A DNA stretch of 64,000 nucleotides from Xiphias gladius (Eukaryota > Chordata > Actinopteri > Istiophoriformes > Xiphiidae): positions 27,978,545 to 28,042,544 of the forward strand of contig NC_053420.1 in NCBI RefSeq assembly GCF_016859285.1. The letters run 5' to 3'. The notes under the pieces are model-generated. The model saw nothing but the letters and a program-made list of their open reading frames with translations. It had not been told where the DNA came from and did no database searches. Position numbers and translations under genes: made by a program. Positions 60,626 to 64,000 of the stretch are shown one piece after another; the first letter of the stretch is position 1; each line of letters opens with the position of its first letter.

Positions 60626-61915
60626 TTAAAATGCATATACTTTAAGTTATAACAACTGCTTTCCAAATTGTACCATTGTTTTTTTTTTTTTTTTAGAACA
60701 ACAACCATCTTCCATGCAAAATGTTTAGTTTGCTGGTAGCAGGCTAGTAAGATAAATTTGCAGTTTCTGTTTAGGAACCAACTCACACATTTTCCATAAG
60801 CACTTGAATGCACCAACAGGATAGAAGTTTCAGAAGGCTGCTGTTTTCGATGTTTTACCATGCAGTAAGCTAAACAGCTACGACAAAAACAATTTTTACA
60901 ATGTAAAAGATTTTTAATGTCTATGAAAGTACATTTTCTAAATGTACAAAAATGTGCAAAGGGAAAAACCTTGACACCTTGCTGTAGAGGAGCACTATCT
61001 AACGTTCTGCTTCTTAGCATTCATGCACTGCTAACCGCTAAAGGTTTTCATCAATGCAAAATTCTCAAACAATAGCAAAGCAGTGTTAGTTTCCCAGTGT
61101 TTAACATCATGACATACAGTATTACATCATAACGAGACTTCTTACTTTATGTATTTGCTCTAATAAGCAAAAATGTGACTTAATTTTGTGCGAGCGCAGC
61201 TGTAGACCACCTTAAAACACTGGGCCTGGACTACAAACTTGTACAGAAGGGTTGATTGTTCTCACGTGCCACGTTGCAGTTCATACTTGTTGCCAATAGA
61301 GGTCAATAAAGGTCACAGATTGCTTGATCTCCCTTTAACCAGAATACAGTGCCTGGCAATTTGTATTGTATATGGTAACTTCTTTCCCTGAGTTGCACGG
61401 GGTCTTTGTCTCATAAGCATGGCACCAACTCTAGTTGTAACCATCTATATGCTGAAGCTTTTGATTGGTACACTTAGGGAACATAGGTCTTGTCATCAAG
61501 AAATTCATTATAGGGTTGAATTGTTTGGTTAGATTTTACAGTGAGCTGTGGGGCTGAAAACAGCTTCAGTGCTGCGCATAATAACTTGTCAAAACATGAA
61601 GAGGTGTCCATGTAGATCTGTTGAAAATGTTTCTGTTTACACGTCTAAATGAAATAAACTCCTGGATAAAGTAACATCAAGCATCAAGCACATTACAACC
61701 TCAGCTGGCATTTGTTACTTTATGGGATCGAACTGTTGTATTATCCGCTTCTATGAGTCACAGCGTACAGGCACTTCCTCTCTGCCATGTGTGTTTTGAA
61801 GGAGTGAAAACTTTCTTTATCCAAGTTCTGTAGCCTTTGGCAGGTAACGCGTCATGACTCACAGTTCTTCAGATCCGAGGCCCTCCTTTAGGCTGCACAG
61901 ACACACACGGCCACC

Positions 61916-61953
<38 letters not shown>

Positions 61954-61956
61954 GAC
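61916..61956. repeat. (CA)n microsatellite
   Basis: About 17 CA units between CCACCCG and GCACAGACACAA. Confidence 0.95.
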
Positions 61957-63788
61957 ACAAGCATGCAGAGACCGACAAATAATCCCGCACTGTATGCTTG
62001 TCTGCCTGTCAGTTTGCCATAACAGCAAGTTGAGTTCCAACAGAATGATGAGAGACAGAGCGGAAGATGGATGTCTGTGGGTTTTCCAGGTTTAGTCACA
62101 GTGAGTACTGTCCTGACGTGTTGAGTATGTTGGAGCAAAACAACAACTTTTTATGACGGTAAGCATCCAGACCATATGTACAGTAAAAGTGAGCCTGTAG
62201 ACCGTGCGGGCCAAGACTTCATTTGTGTCAAACAGCAACAACAACAACAAGATGAAAGAAGACATTCATTTCAAGCAGCAGTGTGAATTTATTATGTTTG
62301 CAAATTTGGTCAGAATAATGACATTCATTGCTGCGTTGTTACCGCTGGGAGATGCTTATCGCTTTTTATGCTTAACTGCAGGGTAAACATCATACGGGAA
62401 TTTTGTGGAACCAACTAATCTTTTATCTGTAACTAAATGTAAAAGTATAGGTTTCATTAATTTCAAGTTAAGGCAACTCTTCATTTCCGATTTTCATTTT
62501 CAGACCACATCAGAACTTACAGACACGAGTTCTTCTGACTTCAAGTCTTGGGACTTAAAAAGTTAAAGCCAAAGCTTTAAGTTGTTTACGACAAATGAAG
62601 AACTGAATTTAGACTGTGTAAATGTAACTGTAAAACAAATCAGACTAGGATGATTATCAGGGTGACAGAACAGCTGCGCAATTAAGTTGATTAAACATCT
62701 TTTCCAAAAAATTTGGCAAACTTTCTCTTAATTTTTCCATTACGAGAAGTCAGACTCTGAATAAAATATTCCGGTTTAGTTCAGTTAACTCACATTTTTA
62801 AAGCAGGAAAATGGATGTTTTTCAGTTTGAACCAGCTTATGTTTTACAGGGTACATGACAATGTTAGTTGTTCAGAGTATCAAAAGCAACAGCTCATGGC
62901 ACTGCTGATGGCCTCATCACAATTGTTTGATGTGATATAAAATGTAGTCGCACACAATAACTGGCAGAGGAGGGACAGAGTCCCGCTTAAGTCTCAAGTC
63001 TCGGCTATGAAGTCCTGAGTGAGGCCCAATGTCAAGTTCCAAGTCTAGTCAAACTTTGTGTTTTGAGTCCTAACCAAGTCAGTGTGTGGCTTTCACCAAA
63101 AATTAAAGCCATTTTCAGTGTGGTAAATGCGCCATCTCCTCCTCCTCGCGCAATGTGATTGGCCGCTGTCGAAGTCTATCCCTCCTCAGAAAACCGAGAG
63201 GTTGAAAAGCTGCAGCACACAACGTAATTCTTTATCTTTGGGCTGGTCACTTGTATAAACGGACACAGACTCTTACCTTAAGCCAAACTTCAAGACACTT
63301 GTAAGGTTGATAAAATAGGACTTTTTGGCAGCACACATTTAGACAGATGTTTAAAAAATAACATGAACCAAGGCTCCGTTCTACTCATTGTCACTGGCCC
63401 AGTTAGACTGTGCTTTTCCTGCTACGACATGTTGAAACATCTGCCATTAAAAAAGGTCCACTGGAAACTTCTTATTACAGGTCATTCATATTGGGGTGTA
63501 ATGAAAAAAAAAAACCCACAAAAAGCTGCATAAATGTTTTCCTTGCTAACTTTTCTGTCATCTCCCTTGAGTACATTATATAACACGGTAATCCTAATAG
63601 AATGTACAATGTGTTTCTGATACTTAATGATGAGTTTTATTGACCAAATCATTTTCCATTCCACTCCTCTGTCTCCTTTGATATGGAAGAGTTCAACCCA
63701 GACTGGAAGTTTTGCCGTGATATTCTTGATTCTGTGTCTTGTCGTGTTTAACAGCACAACAGCCGTTTTTGGGTTGTTTTTTTTTTTT

Positions 63789-63829
63789 AGCTTTAGATAT
63801 TACCAGCCAGTCTGGTAATATCTAAAGCT
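63789..63829. repeat. Perfect 18-bp inverted repeat with 5-base loop
   Basis: AGCTTTAGATATTACCAG, loop CCAGT, CTGGTAATATCTAAAGCT. It follows a poly-T run and precedes a pyrimidine-rich stretch. Confidence 0.93.
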
Positions 63830-63858
63830 CCACCCCAAAGTGAGGTTGCAATGACACC

Positions 63859-63908
63859 CCCCTCTCCTCCTCCTCCTTTCCCCCTCTCCCTCCCTCTCTC
63901 TCTCTCTA
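63859..63908. repeat. CT/CTCC-rich low-complexity tract
   Basis: Runs of CTCC and CT repeated for about 50 bases. On the plus strand such tracts are frequent in vertebrate 5' UTRs and promoters. Confidence 0.85.
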
Positions 63909-64000
63909 TGCCTCGGTCCTCTCTTTCTTTACATTTCACCATTGACTCTGGATCCGTACACTGGACCCGCGGGAGCTGAAGGGGGATTATCCAGGAGACC
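63909..64000 (+). other. Possible 5' end of a further plus-strand gene (speculative)
   Basis: After the pyrimidine tract the sequence becomes less AT-rich (cactggacccgcgggagctg). It could be a first non-coding exon running out of the window, but there is no start codon with an open frame or splice donor to test. Confidence 0.15.

Larger units (their letters stand above)
54430..63788. other. Spacer downstream of the bin2-like gene
   Basis: About 9.4 kb with no gene I can support. It contains repeat family A (55590-55885), two copies of repeat D and two TG/CA microsatellites. Minus-strand open frames at 56515-56826 (103 codons) and 60514-61020 (168 codons) have no recognisable domain. Confidence 0.5.

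Noticed and set aside
60514..61020. 168-codon minus-strand frame
   Set aside because: Longest frame of its spacer, but it is AT-rich, contains a poly-Lys run from poly-T, overlaps a repeat and has no recognisable motif.

Overview
The window is a piece of a vertebrate nuclear genome, almost certainly a ray-finned (teleost) fish. The genes are split by GT-AG introns, the spacers are AT-rich, and there are (TG)n/(CA)n microsatellites, a Tc1-type transposon, an L2-type LINE tail and several interspersed repeats of a kind common in fish genomes. There is no prokaryotic or viral gene organisation.

Layout. (1) Minus strand, window start to about 16.4 kb: the 5' part of a Golgi chondroitin 4-O-sulfotransferase of the CHST11/CHST13 type (best fit chst13). 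Only the first two coding exons are present (15900-15993 and 4512-4591). The large catalytic exon must lie before base 1. A GC-rich island covers the 5' end. (2) About 16.5-27.9 kb: a spacer with no gene I can support, holding a LINE 3' end, dispersed repeats and hairpins. (3) Minus strand, 42368 down to 28363: a complete 16-exon thioredoxin-glutathione reductase (txnrd3/TGR, 602 residues). It has an N-terminal glutaredoxin domain with a CPYC site, the CVNVGC redox centre, the catalytic HPT motif and a C-terminal Gly-Cys-Sec-Gly read through a TGA. A good SECIS candidate lies in the 3' UTR at 27938-27999. A decayed Tc1 element and a probable non-autonomous DNA transposon sit in its introns. 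(4) 42.4-44.6 kb: a head-to-head promoter interval with CpG-rich ends and AP-1/ARE-like motifs. (5) Plus strand, 44604-54069: a complete 12-exon N-BAR protein of the amphiphysin/BIN family, closest to BIN2 (592 residues). It carries an Ala/Glu repeat, a PxxxPR motif and a C-terminal SH3-derived domain that has lost its usual ligand-binding aromatic residues. (6) 54.4-64 kb: a spacer with repeats, ending in a perfect inverted repeat and a pyrimidine tract that could precede another gene.

How the genes relate. In mammals CHST13 neighbours TXNRD3, and the paralogues CHST11 and TXNRD1 are also neighbours, so the first two genes look like an ancient duplicated pair. TXNRD3 is a cytosolic NADPH-dependent selenoenzyme that reduces thioredoxin and glutathione/glutaredoxin substrates. 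BIN2-like proteins bend membranes in phagocytic and endocytic cells. The only link I see between TXNRD3 and the BIN gene is the shared divergent promoter region. All exon boundaries were read by eye from splice signals, reading-frame continuity and recalled family sequence. In both complete genes the exon lengths sum to an uninterrupted reading frame.
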